A stretch of DNA of 12,068 bases from an uncultured Collinsella sp. (GTDB lineage Bacteria; Actinomycetota; Coriobacteriia; Coriobacteriales; Coriobacteriaceae), in contig URBQ01000046.1 in assembly GCA_900546115.1 (NCBI GenBank), positions 1 to 12,068 on the forward strand, read 5' to 3'. Below the pieces are notes generated by a model, which did no database searches, was not told the DNA's origin, and worked only from the letters and a program-made list of their open reading frames with translations. Position numbers and translations under genes: made by a program. Position 1 is the first letter of the stretch, and every line of letters begins with the position of its first letter. Positions 4,627 to 11,873 of this stretch are shown one piece after another.

Positions 4627-6702
4627 CTAACGCAGGTAAGCCTTCGCGTTGCTCAGACTGTAGGCAATCGTCGAGCCGTTGTGCAGCAGTGACGACGTCT
4701 GCGGAGTGATCATGCCGGTAATGCCCAGCGCCAGGAGCGCCGAGTTGGTAAGCATCACCTTAGAGTAGGAGCTCGTCAGACGATCAATGAGGCCCTGGCT
4801 CATGCGGCGCAAACGCACGATCGCGGCCAGATCCGTGTCGGTCAGGATGATATCGGCGACCTCCTTGGCGATGTCGCTTCCGCCACCCATTGCCAGCCCC
4901 ACGTCGGCCAAACCGAGTGCCGGCGAATCGTTGACGCCGTCGCCCACCATGGCAACGTGGCGCCCCTCACTCTTAATGCGCTCCACATAGGCGTACTTGT
5001 CCTCGGGCAGCAGCTCGGCCTTAAACTCGTCGACACCCGCCTCGCGCGCAATGCGCTCGGCCGTGCGCTCCGAATCGCCCGTGAGCATAACGACATGCTT
5101 GACGCCCAGCGCATGTAGGTCGACGATGGCCTCACGGACGCCGGGCTTGAGCGGATCCTCGATGCCGAGCACGCCGACGACCTTGCCGTCGACCGCCAGA
5201 TACAGCGGCGACAGGCCTTGCATCTGGAGCTCGATTTGCTCCTTGATGTCGGACTCGAGCTGCGCACCCTCGTCCTCAAATACAAAGTGCGCGGAACCGA
5301 TGATGGCGCGACGCCCCTCGATGGACGAAGCGATGCCGTGCGCCACGATGTACTCGACGGCGGCATGGCGCTCGCGGTGCTCGAGCCCGCGCTCACGGGC
5401 AGCGTTAACCACGGCGCGCGCCACCGGATGCGGGAAATGCTCCTCCAGGCAGGCAGAAAGGCGCAGGACCTCGTCCTCACTCCAGCCATCGGTGGTGAGC
5501 ACGCAGGCAAGACGCGGCTGTGCCTCGGTGAGCGTGCCGGTCTTATCAAACACAATGGTGTCGGCCTTGGCAAACGACTCAAAGTACTTGGCGCCCTTGA
5601 CCATGACGCCCATCTTGGCAGCATCGCTCATGGCAGTCATGACGGCAACGGAACCCGTGAGTTTGAGTGCGCACGAGTAGTCGACCATCAGTGCCGCCGA
5701 GGTCTTGATAAGGCTGCGCGTGGTAAGCGCGACCAGACCCGCAAGCAGGAAGTTCCACGGAACGATCTTGTTGGCGAGGTCTTCCATGTGCGACTGGCCC
5801 TCGGACTTGAGCGAGTCGGCCGTCTGCACGAGCGAGACGATCGAGCGCAGCTTGGTCTGCGCCGTGTTGGCGCGCACGCGCACCAAGATGCTGCCGTCTT
5901 CCACGACGGTACCGGCGAACACGTCGTCGCCCACGCTGCGCTCGACGGCCAGCGGCTCGCCGGTCAGGGTCGCCTGGTTGACCATAGCGCTCCCCTGCTC
6001 GACAACACCGTCGATGCAGATGGACATGCCAGTGCGCACGGCGACCAGATCGCCGGGCTCAAGCTCGGTGGCGGCAACGCTTACCTCGGTGTCACCAACC
6101 ACTTTTTGCGCCTTGTCGGGCACATCGAGCAGCGAGTTGATGAGCTCGTTTTCGCTCATGGCGCGGGTGTAGTCCTCGAGCAGCTCGCCCACGTTGAGCA
6201 GGAACATCGTCTGGCCCGCGGTGTCGACGTCACGTTTGACAAACGAGATACCGATGGCCGAAGCGTCGAGCACGGGAACGGTCAGGCGCGGCTGCGCGAG
6301 CTCACGGAGGGCGGCGCGCAAAAATGCCATGTAACCGGCCACGACAAACACCGCACGCAGTGGCGTGGGCAAAAACCAGCGACGTGCGTAATGGGCACCG
6401 ACGAGTGTCGCCAGGTCCATAACGAGTTTGTGCTTGCGCGGCTCAAGCTGCATCACGTAACCCGTCTTTGCGTCGGCAATGGCCTGAGCGTCGAGCGCAC
6501 CGACGGCGGCCAGCACGGCATCGCGACGTGGCTCGTCGTATTCGAGCGCCATCTGGCCGATGCGGCCGTAGACGCACACCTTGCGCACACCGTCGATTTC
6601 GCCGCTGAGCTTTAGAAGCGCATCGAGATCGCTCTCTGGCACAGGACCCGCCAACTGAAGGCGGGTCCTGCCGGGGATCTCGCTGATAATCGAGAATCTC
6701 AT
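4627..6702 (-). CDS. P1B-type metal ATPase, FezB-like (P1B-6)
   Basis: Integral membrane metal-transporting P-type ATPase, 691 residues. Catalytic parts seen: actuator TLTGEP (245-250), phosphorylation site DKTGT (386-390, Asp386), nucleotide-binding HP (425-426), MLTGD (539-543) and GDGVNDSP (587-594), and the HNGSTIAYSLSNA end typical of P1B enzymes. The usual CPC metal-site motif in the membrane is replaced by YSCAL (342-346), an SCA form I associate with the P1B-6 group. The N-terminus (1-75) has a ferredoxin-like pattern as in HMA domains, but PGRTR (10-14) stands where CxxC would be. These traits, plus the small membrane protein encoded 18 bases upstream, match FezB of ferrosome systems, which moves iron into storage vesicles. 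The metal is inferred; Mn or another divalent ion is possible. The ribosome binding site is weak, suggesting coupling to the upstream gene. Confidence 0.9.
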   Translation of the reverse strand: MRFSIISEIPGRTRLQLAGPVPESDLDALLKLSGEIDGVRKVCVYGRIGQMALEYDEPRRDAVLAAVGALDAQAIADAKTGYVMQLEPRKHKLVMDLATLVGAHYARRWFLPTPLRAVFVVAGYMAFLRAALRELAQPRLTVPVLDASAIGISFVKRDVDTAGQTMFLLNVGELLEDYTRAMSENELINSLLDVPDKAQKVVGDTEVSVAATELEPGDLVAVRTGMSICIDGVVEQGSAMVNQATLTGEPLAVERSVGDDVFAGTVVEDGSILVRVRANTAQTKLRSIVSLVQTADSLKSEGQSHMEDLANKIVPWNFLLAGLVALTTRSLIKTSAALMVDYSCALKLTGSVAVMTAMSDAAKMGVMVKGAKYFESFAKADTIVFDKTGTLTEAQPRLACVLTTDGWSEDEVLRLSACLEEHFPHPVARAVVNAARERGLEHRERHAAVEYIVAHGIASSIEGRRAIIGSAHFVFEDEGAQLESDIKEQIELQMQGLSPLYLAVDGKVVGVLGIEDPLKPGVREAIVDLHALGVKHVVMLTGDSERTAERIAREAGVDEFKAELLPEDKYAYVERIKSEGRHVAMVGDGVNDSPALGLADVGLAMGGGSDIAKEVADIILTDTDLAAIVRLRRMSQGLIDRLTSSYSKVMLTNSALLALGITGMITPQTSSLLHNGSTIAYSLSNAKAYLR

Positions 6703-6720
6703 AGTTTGTGCCTGGGAGCG

Positions 6721-6966
6721 CTACTCGGCTGCGTTGTCCGCGGTGGCCTCGCTCTGGGTGATGTAGGCCGCCTCGGCAACCATGTCGTCGACATTAGCCT
6801 TGGCCTGCTCGACCATGTCCTGGTAGCCGTTCTTGATACGCATGCCGCACGCGATACCCTGCACGCAGGCATTCTTTACCGGAGCGCTGGTGAGCAGCTT
6901 GATGCCGGCCGTACCGAGCAGAAAACCGCCACCGACAAGCAGGGTGTTAAACGTCGACTTCTTCAT
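6721..6966 (-). CDS. Small membrane protein, DUF6110/FezA-like
   Basis: An 81-residue protein with one hydrophobic segment near the N-terminus (about 8-25) rich in glycine: GGGFLLGTAG (12-21) contains GxxxG (14-18), a motif often used for helix packing. It is followed by TSAPVKNACVQGIACGMRIKNGYQDMVEQ and an acidic Ala-rich tail. The pattern of a glycine-rich membrane helix then a conserved soluble helical stretch fits the DUF6110 family as I remember it, small proteins often next to metal ATPases. In C. difficile the membrane protein FezA and the ATPase FezB are both needed for ferrosomes; this pair has the same order and spacing. The start ATG (6964-6966) has AAGGGAG 7 bases upstream; a longer in-frame reading to 7026 would swallow the leader hairpins and lacks support. 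A promoter and palindrome lie upstream. Confidence 0.82.
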   Translation of the reverse strand: MKKSTFNTLLVGGGFLLGTAGIKLLTSAPVKNACVQGIACGMRIKNGYQDMVEQAKANVDDMVAEAAYITQSEATADNAAE

Positions 6967-7074
6967 GTTGCTTCTCCCTTTTGCCGCATTGGACGCGGCA
7001 TGGTGCCTCAGCACCCGAGTAAACAAGTTTGCTCGAGCACGCTTTTGAAATATCTCAATTTTATCTAACTATCT
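6967..7074 (-). promoter_or_regulatory. Structured 5' leader of the FezA-like gene
   Basis: The predicted leader (about 130 bases from a start near 7095) carries three stacked hairpins before the ribosome binding site: CGAGTAAAC / GTTTGCTCG (7016-7024 and 7027-7035, 8 of 9 paired), GGTGC / GCACC (7002-7006 and 7011-7015, tetraloop) and TGCCGC / GCGGCA (6982-6987 and 6995-7000). The last ends a few bases before AAGGGAG. It may control translation or mRNA stability; no known riboswitch class is recognised. Confidence 0.4.
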
Positions 7075-7094
7075 AGGTCAGCCATGGCTAACCT
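7075..7094. promoter_or_regulatory. Candidate metalloregulator box at the FezA-like promoter
   Basis: AGGTCAGCCATGGCTAACCT is an inverted repeat matching 9 of 10 positions per arm. It lies just downstream of the predicted -10 of this promoter, over the likely transcription start, so binding would block initiation. Half-site AGGTTAG resembles that of DtxR/IdeR boxes (AGGTTAG-x-CTAACCT), but here the arms are separated by CCATGG, so the spacing differs. A close relative lies at 10800-10817. Confidence 0.6.
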
Positions 7095-7101
7095 TTTGAA
7101 A

Positions 7102-7130
7102 ATTAACGATGCGGAGTAACCGATTGTCAA
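7102..7130 (-). promoter_or_regulatory. Candidate promoter of the fezA-fezB-like operon
   Basis: Minus strand: -35 TTGACA (7125-7130), a perfect consensus, 17-base spacer, and a weaker -10 GTTAAT (7102-7107, 4 of 6). Initiation would be near 7095, next to the palindrome. The -35 hexamer overlaps the end of the intergenic palindromic repeat at 7129-7154. Read-through from the ABC genes upstream is also possible. Confidence 0.5.
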
Positions 7131-7154
7131 TGTGACAAAGGGACTGTCCCTTTG
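7129..7154. repeat. Intergenic palindromic repeat, copy A (truncated)
   Basis: Begins AATGTGACAAAGGGACTG and continues TCCCTTTG; the first 20 bases equal copy B at 11904-11936, and the second arm stops short. CAAAGGGAC and GTCCCTTTG pair almost without a loop. It lies 7 bases beyond the stop of the second ABC gene. Confidence 0.8.
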
Positions 7155-7161
7155 CCCCTTC

Positions 7162-8919
7162 TTACAACTGCCAGGTAGCTGCTTCCTTTTGCAGCGCCAC
7201 CATGCGGGCGAATTCTCCACCTGCCGCCTTGAGTTGCGCCGGAGCGCCCTGCTCGGCTACCACGCCATCCTTGAGCACAACGATCTTGTCGGCATTTTCC
7301 ACCGTGCGCATACGGTGGGCAATCACGATAACCGTCTTGCCTGCAAGCAGGCGGGAGAGCGCCTGCTGCACCACGGTCTCGTTCTCCACATCCAAGCTCG
7401 CCGTCGCTTCGTCCAGCAACACGATCGGCGCGTCTTTGAGCAGCGCACGGGCGATGGAGATACGCTGGCGCTCACCACCGGAGAGCTTGGAGCCGTTCTC
7501 GCCAATCATAGTGTCATATCCCTGCGGCATGCGGCTTACGAACTCGTCGCAGTTGGCGGCACGCGCGGCGGCAAGCACTTCCTCATCGGTGGCATCGCGA
7601 CGGCCAAGACGAATGTTTCCCATCACCGTATCGTCAAAGAGCAGCACATCTTGGAACACAATGGCGTAGTCGCGCAGCAGCACCTCGGGGTCCACGTTCG
7701 CAACATCCACGCCACCCACGGTGACCGTGCCTTCGGTGGCGTCCCAAAAGCGCGCGGCCAGGCGGCTCACCGTGGACTTACCGGAGCCCGAAGGACCGAC
7801 CAGCGCCGTGACCTCGCCCTCCTTGGCGGTAAAGCTCACGTCGGTCAAGACCTTCTCGCCGGCACGGCCGTCCTCGCCCGCACCATAGCTAAATGCCACG
7901 TGATCGAACACCACGTCATGGCCCACGGGCTCAAACTTCTCGCTGCCCCGCGCTATGGGCTCCTCCATGATGGAGCGCATGCGCTTGGCCGACGACTCGG
8001 CGGCAAACAGCTCGGTCATCAGCATCAGCGCCTGATCAAAGGGCGCATAGATGCGGCTCACCATAAGCAGGAAGGCAAACATCACCAAAAAGTCGACCTG
8101 GCCGGAGGCGACCATCGCGGCGCCCGTGACCAACGTAGTGGCAATCCCCAGGCGCAGGATGGCAAAAGCGGAATTGACCAAAAGCCCGCTAGCGAGCTCG
8201 CCTGTGGTGGTCTCGCGCTCCTCGGCGTCGATGACGGCATTGAGTCCCTCGAGATAATGGGCCTCCTGGTTGGTAGCGCGAATCTCGCGCACACAGTCGA
8301 GTGTCTCCTGGATGGCCTCGGTGACCTTGACCTTCTCGGCACGCACGCGGTCGAACACCGGGGCCATGGGGCCGCGCGTTAGATACAGCACGGCAAAGGC
8401 CACGGGCACGCTCCAGAACGCCGCTATCGCCAGCTGCCAGCAAAAGAACAGCGATGATATGAACACGATGGCGCTTGCGATGATGGCGCCCCAGAGCTCT
8501 CCCAGCACATGACTGTAAGCATGCTCCATGGTCTGAACGTCGCCCATGATGGTCTCGGTCAAATCGGCCAGATCACGACGACCAAAAAACGACAGCGGCA
8601 GTTTGCGCAAGCGCTCGGCGATCTCCATGCGCTGTTTGCCGCACTCCTCGTAAAAGATGCAGTACGTGTAATAGTACTGCTGCCAATTAGAGGCAAAGAG
8701 CAGCGCAAAAAAGATAACAAGACCACCCACAATGGGCAGTGCGCCCGGCAGATCGGCCCCGCTGGCAAGATGCTCGACAAAACCGGCCATGACCAGGAAC
8801 AATAAGCCCATGCCGGCCATGGTAATGAGATTGGTGAGCGTGGTCCAGAAAATGCCGCGTTTTACGCCGGCGACGCCTTTATCGGATAGGAAATACTTCT
8901 TTTGGAATGAGGCGAACAT
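7162..8919 (-). CDS. ABC half-transporter, permease plus ATPase (second subunit)
   Basis: 585-residue fusion of a six-helix exporter-type (type IV) membrane domain (about 20-305) and an ATPase domain (about 335-575). Seen: Walker A GPSGSGKST (375-383), Q-loop Gln423, signature LSGGERQR (479-486), Walker B IVLLDE (499-504), D-loop SLD (508-510) and H-loop His535. Both catalytic Glu504 and His535 are present, so this half should hydrolyse ATP. Its ATG directly follows the TAA of the first subunit gene with no bases between, so the two are coupled and probably form a heterodimer. In YbtP-YbtQ and IrtA-IrtB, such pairs with exporter fold take up iron-siderophores. Export of a peptide or lipid is an alternative. 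The divergent AraC-family gene and nearby metal genes favour uptake; the substrate is not shown. Confidence 0.92.
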   Translation of the reverse strand: MFASFQKKYFLSDKGVAGVKRGIFWTTLTNLITMAGMGLLFLVMAGFVEHLASGADLPGALPIVGGLVIFFALLFASNWQQYYYTYCIFYEECGKQRMEIAERLRKLPLSFFGRRDLADLTETIMGDVQTMEHAYSHVLGELWGAIIASAIVFISSLFFCWQLAIAAFWSVPVAFAVLYLTRGPMAPVFDRVRAEKVKVTEAIQETLDCVREIRATNQEAHYLEGLNAVIDAEERETTTGELASGLLVNSAFAILRLGIATTLVTGAAMVASGQVDFLVMFAFLLMVSRIYAPFDQALMLMTELFAAESSAKRMRSIMEEPIARGSEKFEPVGHDVVFDHVAFSYGAGEDGRAGEKVLTDVSFTAKEGEVTALVGPSGSGKSTVSRLAARFWDATEGTVTVGGVDVANVDPEVLLRDYAIVFQDVLLFDDTVMGNIRLGRRDATDEEVLAAARAANCDEFVSRMPQGYDTMIGENGSKLSGGERQRISIARALLKDAPIVLLDEATASLDVENETVVQQALSRLLAGKTVIVIAHRMRTVENADKIVVLKDGVVAEQGAPAQLKAAGGEFARMVALQKEAATWQL

Positions 8920-10746
8920 TTAGGCCTCGCCTCCCTTCGTGACGGCGGCATCCGCGGTCGCTGCAGTGATTTTCCAGCTCGCGGCCTGTTCGTATTCAGC
9001 CCACATCTTGGCGTATAGACCCTTTTGGGACAGCAGCTCGGCATGGGTGCCGGCCTCCTGCACGCTACCTTGGTTGAGCACCACGATCTTGTCGGCCCCC
9101 ACCACGGTCGAAAGCCGGTGCGCGATCATAATGACCGTGCGACCCGCCGCCAGCTTGCTAAAGGCGCGCTGGATGAGCGCCTCGTTCTCGGGGTCGGCAA
9201 ACGCCGTGGCCTCATCGAGCACCACGATAGGCGCGTCTTTAAGGATCGCGCGGGCGAGTGCCACGCGCTGGACCTCGCCGCCCGAAAGATATGCTCCGCC
9301 GGGGCCGAGCATGGTATTGATGCCCTGTGGAAGCTTGGCCACGATATCGTCGCACTGGGCCGCGGAGAGGGCCGCGCGCACTTCGTCGTCAGTGGCCGTG
9401 GGCTTGGAGGCGCGCACGTTGTCGGCAAGTGTTTGTCGGAACAGCTGGTTGGTCTGAAACACGAAGGCAACCTGGTCCATAAGCTCGTGGGGATCCATGT
9501 CGCGAACGTCTACGCCGCCTACGAGCACGCGACCCGCGGAAACATCCCAAAAACGCGGGATCAGGCTTGCGCAGGTTGACTTACCGCCGCCCGAGGGACC
9601 AACCAACGCAAGGGTGCTACCTGCGGGAACGCTAAAGCTCACATGATCGACGGCAGGCGCTTCGGCACCCTCGTAGGTAAAGCTCACGTCCTCAAAGCGC
9701 ACATCGCTACCAACAGGATGCTTGGGCTGGGCAGGCACGGAGAGCTGCTTGGAATCCATAACGCTTCGGATACGCGCCAGCGAATCGGCACTCATCTGAG
9801 ACGCCTCGCCCACAAACATAAGCTTGGTCATGGCCGTCGGCACCACGGCCGAAAAGATCGCGTAAAACGTGAAGTTGGTCATAAAGCGTGCAAAGTCCGT
9901 CTCGCCCGGCACCAACAGCAACGCCACGGGCAAAAGGAATGCCACAAGACCATTGAGCGCGGTAAGGTTGAGCACCTGTGGACCTCGGCAGAACGTGCCC
10001 GCATAGCTTTGCGCCATGTCGGCGTATTCGGCGATCGCATCGTGGAAGGCCTTAAAGGAGTAGACCGTCTGCTGGAATACCTTGACCACGGGGATACCGC
10101 GTACGTATTCGGTGCCGGTCTTGTTCATCTTGACCAGCGCGCCCATGTAGGCCTTCATAAACTCGCCGCCCTTGCCGCCCATCATGGCGGCCATGGCGCC
10201 AAGCGAAACGACGACCGAGATAAGGCATGCCGCGCCCAAGCGCCAATCGAGGGCGAAAAGCAGCACGAGCAGACCTGCGACCATGGCGGTGGCGCCGGCG
10301 ATATCGGGCAGCATGTGCGCGAGCAGTGTCTCGGTTGAGGCGGCGCATCCGTCTACGATACGGCGCAGCTCACCGGTGGCGTGCGTGTCAAAGTAGCCGA
10401 GCGGCAGCTTAAGCAGATGCTCGCTCGTAGCCTTGCGGATATTGGACGCGCAACGAAACGCGGATAGGTGTGTGCACATGAGCCCCACGAAATAAATCAC
10501 GATGCTCACCAGGGCAAAACCGACGGCCCACCAACCATACATCGCGATATCGCAGGCTTCGCTCCAGTTAGGTGCCACGGCGATCAGATCGCGCGCGACA
10601 AGCCAAATGCACACGTACGGGCCAAAGCTCAGCAGCTGCGAGAGCGCCGAGAGGGCCATGCCCAAATATGTTAGGAATTTACGGTCGCCGGCATATGCAA
10701 GCAGCTCGCCGATACCGCCGCCTTCCTTTTTTGATCCCTTTGCCAT
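8920..10746 (-). CDS. ABC half-transporter, permease plus ATPase (first subunit)
   Basis: 608-residue half-transporter, partner of the protein encoded immediately downstream. The membrane domain covers about 20-310, the ATPase about 348-585. Seen: Walker A GPSGGGKST (383-391), Q-loop Gln431, signature LSGGEVQR (487-494), Walker B IVVLDE (507-512), and His543. The D-loop is AFADPENE in place of the usual S-A/S-LD, a feature I associate with the YbtPQ/IrtAB-like importer group and which its partner lacks, so the two ATP sites are not equal. The ATG at 10744-10746 was chosen because GAAAGGA lies 5 bases upstream and the sequence MAKGSKKEGGG suits a cytoplasmic start; an in-frame extension to 10809 would cross the promoter and the palindrome. 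The tail (590-608) is Ala-rich and may be disordered. Confidence 0.92.
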   Translation of the reverse strand: MAKGSKKEGGGIGELLAYAGDRKFLTYLGMALSALSQLLSFGPYVCIWLVARDLIAVAPNWSEACDIAMYGWWAVGFALVSIVIYFVGLMCTHLSAFRCASNIRKATSEHLLKLPLGYFDTHATGELRRIVDGCAASTETLLAHMLPDIAGATAMVAGLLVLLFALDWRLGAACLISVVVSLGAMAAMMGGKGGEFMKAYMGALVKMNKTGTEYVRGIPVVKVFQQTVYSFKAFHDAIAEYADMAQSYAGTFCRGPQVLNLTALNGLVAFLLPVALLLVPGETDFARFMTNFTFYAIFSAVVPTAMTKLMFVGEASQMSADSLARIRSVMDSKQLSVPAQPKHPVGSDVRFEDVSFTYEGAEAPAVDHVSFSVPAGSTLALVGPSGGGKSTCASLIPRFWDVSAGRVLVGGVDVRDMDPHELMDQVAFVFQTNQLFRQTLADNVRASKPTATDDEVRAALSAAQCDDIVAKLPQGINTMLGPGGAYLSGGEVQRVALARAILKDAPIVVLDEATAFADPENEALIQRAFSKLAAGRTVIMIAHRLSTVVGADKIVVLNQGSVQEAGTHAELLSQKGLYAKMWAEYEQAASWKITAATADAAVTKGGEA

Positions 10747-10765
10747 GAGATTCCTTTCTAACGGC

Positions 10766-10794
10766 TTGAGAGTTAACCGTAATGAACTTATCAT
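10766..10794 (+). promoter_or_regulatory. Promoter of the AraC-family gene
   Basis: Plus strand: -35 TTGAGA (10766-10771), 17-base spacer, -10 TATCAT (10789-10794), each 5 of 6 to consensus. Initiation near 10801 would place the palindrome 10800-10817 over the start, and leaves a leader of about 60 bases. Confidence 0.65.
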
Positions 10795-10818
10795 TGATGT
10801 GTTAGCCATGGCTCACAA
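10790..10818 (-). promoter_or_regulatory. Possible promoter of the ABC operon, overlapping araC's
   Basis: Minus strand: -35 TTGTGA (10813-10818), 17-base spacer, -10 AATGAT (10790-10795). Both hexamers are modest, as expected of a promoter that needs an activator. It would share the -10 region with the opposing araC promoter and hold the palindrome in its spacer. Confidence 0.35.
10800..10817. promoter_or_regulatory. Candidate metalloregulator box between araC and ABC genes
   Basis: TGTTAGCCATGGCTCACA is an inverted repeat (8 of 9 per arm). It shares GTTAGCCATGGCT, as read on this strand, with the box at 7075-7094 read in the opposite direction. It overlaps the predicted starts of the divergent promoters, so one repressor could control both araC and the ABC operon. 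Confidence 0.6.
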
Positions 10819-10831
10819 TCGAGCCAGGCGT

Positions 10832-10867
10832 GGACGTTTCTGCAAAGGAAAGGGACGCTTTTGCAAA
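10832..10867. promoter_or_regulatory. Two direct repeats 21 bases apart, likely AraC-family sites
   Basis: GGACGTTTCTGCAAA (10832-10846) and GGACGCTTTTGCAAA (10853-10867) are identical at 13 of 15 positions with a period of exactly 21 bases, that is two helical turns. AraC-family proteins commonly bind such spaced half-sites. They lie upstream of the possible ABC promoter (activator position) and across the araC start codon, which may also allow self-control. Confidence 0.55.
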
Positions 10868-11865
10868 TACGGCGGGCAGCGACCGACATAACCGAGCTCT
10901 ACGCACCGCAGTTTGAGCAGTTTGGCCTGGAGCTTACCGGCAAGGGCGCCGTCTTTACCGGCGAGGTGGCAAACGATCGGGCGCACGGACGCGCATGGAT
11001 CATGCCTCTCTCCCCCGCCTGCATCGTTATGGAGCATTTCATTACCCCGATGCACGATATGTACCTGGCCGAATACACACCCGAACCGTACGCCTGCGTG
11101 AGCGAGGTCAGCGCGCCCACACTTATATGCATGCCCGAGGCTGGCATAACGCCTGCGAACCTTAAACCCTTGCATGGACCGTGGCCGAACAGCGCGGTGT
11201 GCAGCTTTATCCAAGATAGCTGCGGCGAGGAACTAAGTCCGCTGTTTGCAGGGCAGCTTTATCACTCGCGCTCGGTGCTCTTTTTGCCCGGGTATTTTGA
11301 CGAGCTGGAGCATCGGTATCCCACTGAGTTCGCGGGAGTCTTTGAGGCGTTTGCCGAGTCGTGGCACGAGGAGGCGACGTCTGCCATCTGCCACACGCTG
11401 CGCCGGATTAACGAGGACCGCGCCCGCACCGTAGGCGGACACGTCTATATGCAAGGCATCGTGGAGACCATGGTCGCGGAGCTCGCCTGTTCGCGCGCGG
11501 CCCACAAGCAGGCGCGGCGGGCGGCAGACACACGCGCCAGCATAACCATTGCCGAAGAAGCAACGGCAATGATTGAGCGCGCGCTCGACAAAGGCAGACG
11601 TGTGGGTATCAACGAGGTAGCCGAGAGGCTCTACACAAGCCGCTCCAAGCTATGCGCCACCTTTAAGGCCCAAACCGGCGAGTCCCTGGGTGCCTACATT
11701 CGCAGACGCCGTATGGAGCGAGCACAGGACCTTTTGGCCGATAGCTCGCTCACGATAGCGCAGGTCGCAGAGCGTCTAGGCTACCCTCAGCAGGCCGCCT
11801 TCGCCCAAGCCTTCAAGCAACACACCGGCACCACCCCCACCACCTGGCGCTCCCAACATCAATAA
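10861..11865 (+). CDS. AraC-family transcriptional regulator
   Basis: 334-residue regulator with a C-terminal AraC/XylS DNA-binding domain (about 228-330): first helix-turn-helix GINEVAERLYTSRSKLCATFKAQTG (249-273) and second LTIAQVAERLGYPQQAAFAQAFKQHTG (297-323), including the family's closing GTTPTTWR. The N-terminal 220 residues are not a recognised AraC cupin; they hold several cysteines (54, 79, 90, 114, 121) and would be the sensor or dimer part. Similar regulators next to ABC uptake pairs, such as YbtA, respond to an iron-siderophore. The start is TTG (10861-10863) with GGAAAGGG six bases upstream; the next Met (residue 48) is too far in. It is divergent from the ABC genes, with the shared promoter region between. 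The ligand is unknown. Confidence 0.88.
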   Translation: MQIRRAATDITELYAPQFEQFGLELTGKGAVFTGEVANDRAHGRAWIMPLSPACIVMEHFITPMHDMYLAEYTPEPYACVSEVSAPTLICMPEAGITPANLKPLHGPWPNSAVCSFIQDSCGEELSPLFAGQLYHSRSVLFLPGYFDELEHRYPTEFAGVFEAFAESWHEEATSAICHTLRRINEDRARTVGGHVYMQGIVETMVAELACSRAAHKQARRAADTRASITIAEEATAMIERALDKGRRVGINEVAERLYTSRSKLCATFKAQTGESLGAYIRRRRMERAQDLLADSSLTIAQVAERLGYPQQAAFAQAFKQHTGTTPTTWRSQHQ

Positions 11866-11873
11866 AAAGACGG

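Noticed and set aside
5218..6615. Plus-strand reading frame of 465 codons
   Set aside because: It mirrors the ATPase gene; its His/Arg-rich composition is typical of the reverse complement of a GC-rich gene.
6967..7026. N-terminal extension of the 81-aa protein to 7026
   Set aside because: The extension would code through the leader hairpins and has no ribosome binding site, while the ATG at 6966 has AAGGGAG at 7 bases.
7132..8382. Plus-strand reading frame of 416 codons
   Set aside because: Antisense shadow of the second ABC subunit, starting within a palindromic repeat.
10747..10809. N-terminal extension of the first ABC subunit to 10809
   Set aside because: It crosses the promoter region and the palindrome; the ATG at 10746 has GAAAGGA at 5 bases.
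10800..10817. Classic DtxR/IdeR or Fur box
   Set aside because: The half-sites are similar to DtxR boxes but the centre is six bases rather than one, and no AT-rich GATAAT-type Fur pattern is present, so the regulator family is left open.
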